Assembly: GCA_965178125.1 (NCBI GenBank)
Contig: OZ237753.1
Span: forward strand, 248,001-312,000
Reading direction: 5' to 3'
DNA: 64,000 nucleotides
DNA from: Bilabrum cf. latius
Lineage: Eukaryota; Bigyra: Bicosoecida; Bigyra; Bicosoecida
In this document: positions 63,901-64,000 of the stretch, piece after piece
Layout: every line of letters begins with the position of its first letter
How positions within the stretch are numbered: the first letter of the stretch is position 1
The notes under the pieces: model-generated
Database searches by the model: none
What the model saw: only the letters and a program-made list of their open reading frames with translations
Told to the model about the DNA's origin: nothing
Translations under genes and position numbers: made by a program

Positions 63901-64000
63901 GCCCAAAGCACGCAGAGCTCTGGTTGCAGCCGACAGAAGCTCGCGCGCCTCATCTGCAACGGATTGCCCTGCATCGCCTATGCTAGTAGCACCATGACCC
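60811..64000 (-). CDS. PI3K-related protein kinase, SMG1-like (5' partial)
   Basis: The C-terminal about 1,060 codons of a PIKK enter from beyond the window and end at TGA (60813-60811). TAGs near 63714, 63693, 63525, 63495, 63390, 63063, 62889, 61845 and 60930 are read as sense. In order: a helical/coiled-coil FAT-like part (LNLRKKALLEQRNRQ), the kinase domain and a FATC tail ending QDPRRLCTMYDGWQMWC. Motifs are KGPNEDMRQDQMV, catalytic GLGDRHGGN, metal-binding HIDFGICFEQ, VPFRLTREV and GVEGTFR. CFE-x-x-K, the PL-x-x-LYR site and an LQA-rich insert resemble SMG1, which phosphorylates UPF1 in nonsense-mediated decay. ATM, ATR or TOR remain possible. Only about 100 residues separate kinase and FATC, unlike the long animal SMG1 insert. 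Confidence 0.85.
63160..63363 (-). other. Possible intron in PIKK gene (ambiguous)
   Basis: A GTGAGT donor after MR-TAG-HKEAALIA and a CTCTTGCAG acceptor before IVFELGGYAG bound 204 nt. The segment is a multiple of three, phase 0, and open if TAG is sense, so it could equally be 68 coding residues ending AAVELGSLFCLLQ. It is longer than every confident intron here. Confidence 0.45.

Noticed and set aside
2-63999. Explanation by pseudogenes with many nonsense mutations
   Set aside because: Only TAG occurs in frame. TGA and TAA are absent, frameshifts are absent, and catalytic motifs of kinase and protease are intact.

Overview
The window is nuclear DNA of a GC-rich, intron-containing eukaryotic microbe. 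It holds five very large protein-coding genes and almost nothing else. Genes 1-3 are on the plus strand: a NACHT-WD40-SLOG protein (2-10057, truncated by the window start), a TmcB-like membrane protein with a PAS domain (10292-16899), and an 8,362-residue cell-surface receptor (17651-43423). Genes 4-5 are on the minus strand: a roughly 5,490-residue ubiquitin-specific protease of the USP9X/USP24/USP34 type (60575-43885), and the C-terminal part of a PI3K-related protein kinase, SMG1-like (64000-60811, entering from beyond the window). Genes 3 and 4 converge, and genes 4 and 5 are head-to-tail with about 235 bases between them.

The main observation is the genetic code. All five reading frames run for kilobases interrupted only by TAG, never by TAA or TGA in the stretches I read, and all five end at TGA. 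In-frame TAGs number 8 in gene 1, 14 in gene 2, 31 in gene 3, dozens in gene 4 and about 9 in the visible part of gene 5. TAG is therefore a sense codon here. Alignment inside conserved domains (USP, LamG, cadherin, IPT, coiled coils) favours glutamine. If UAA is still a stop, the assignment matches NCBI translation table 15. Under the standard code these genes shatter into many false short frames, and some true exons (notably the N-terminus of gene 4) disappear.

Introns are few and short (86-164 nt), with GTRAG donors, and all 11 confident acceptors end in GCAG. Coding exons reach 15.7 kb. The lineage cannot be fixed from the window. TmcB-like proteins, giant LamG/IPT/cadherin receptors, GCAG acceptors and high GC occur together in various protists and green algae, while UAG-to-Gln codes are known from ciliates, some ulvophyte algae and a few other groups.

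No RNA genes, CRISPR arrays, transposons or bacterial-type operons were seen. Functionally the set is: an intracellular STAND NTPase sensor carrying a TRPM-type SLOG ligand domain; a multi-span TmcB/PAS sensor; a giant adhesive receptor; a giant deubiquitinase; and a stress or mRNA-surveillance kinase. No operon-like relation between them is implied.
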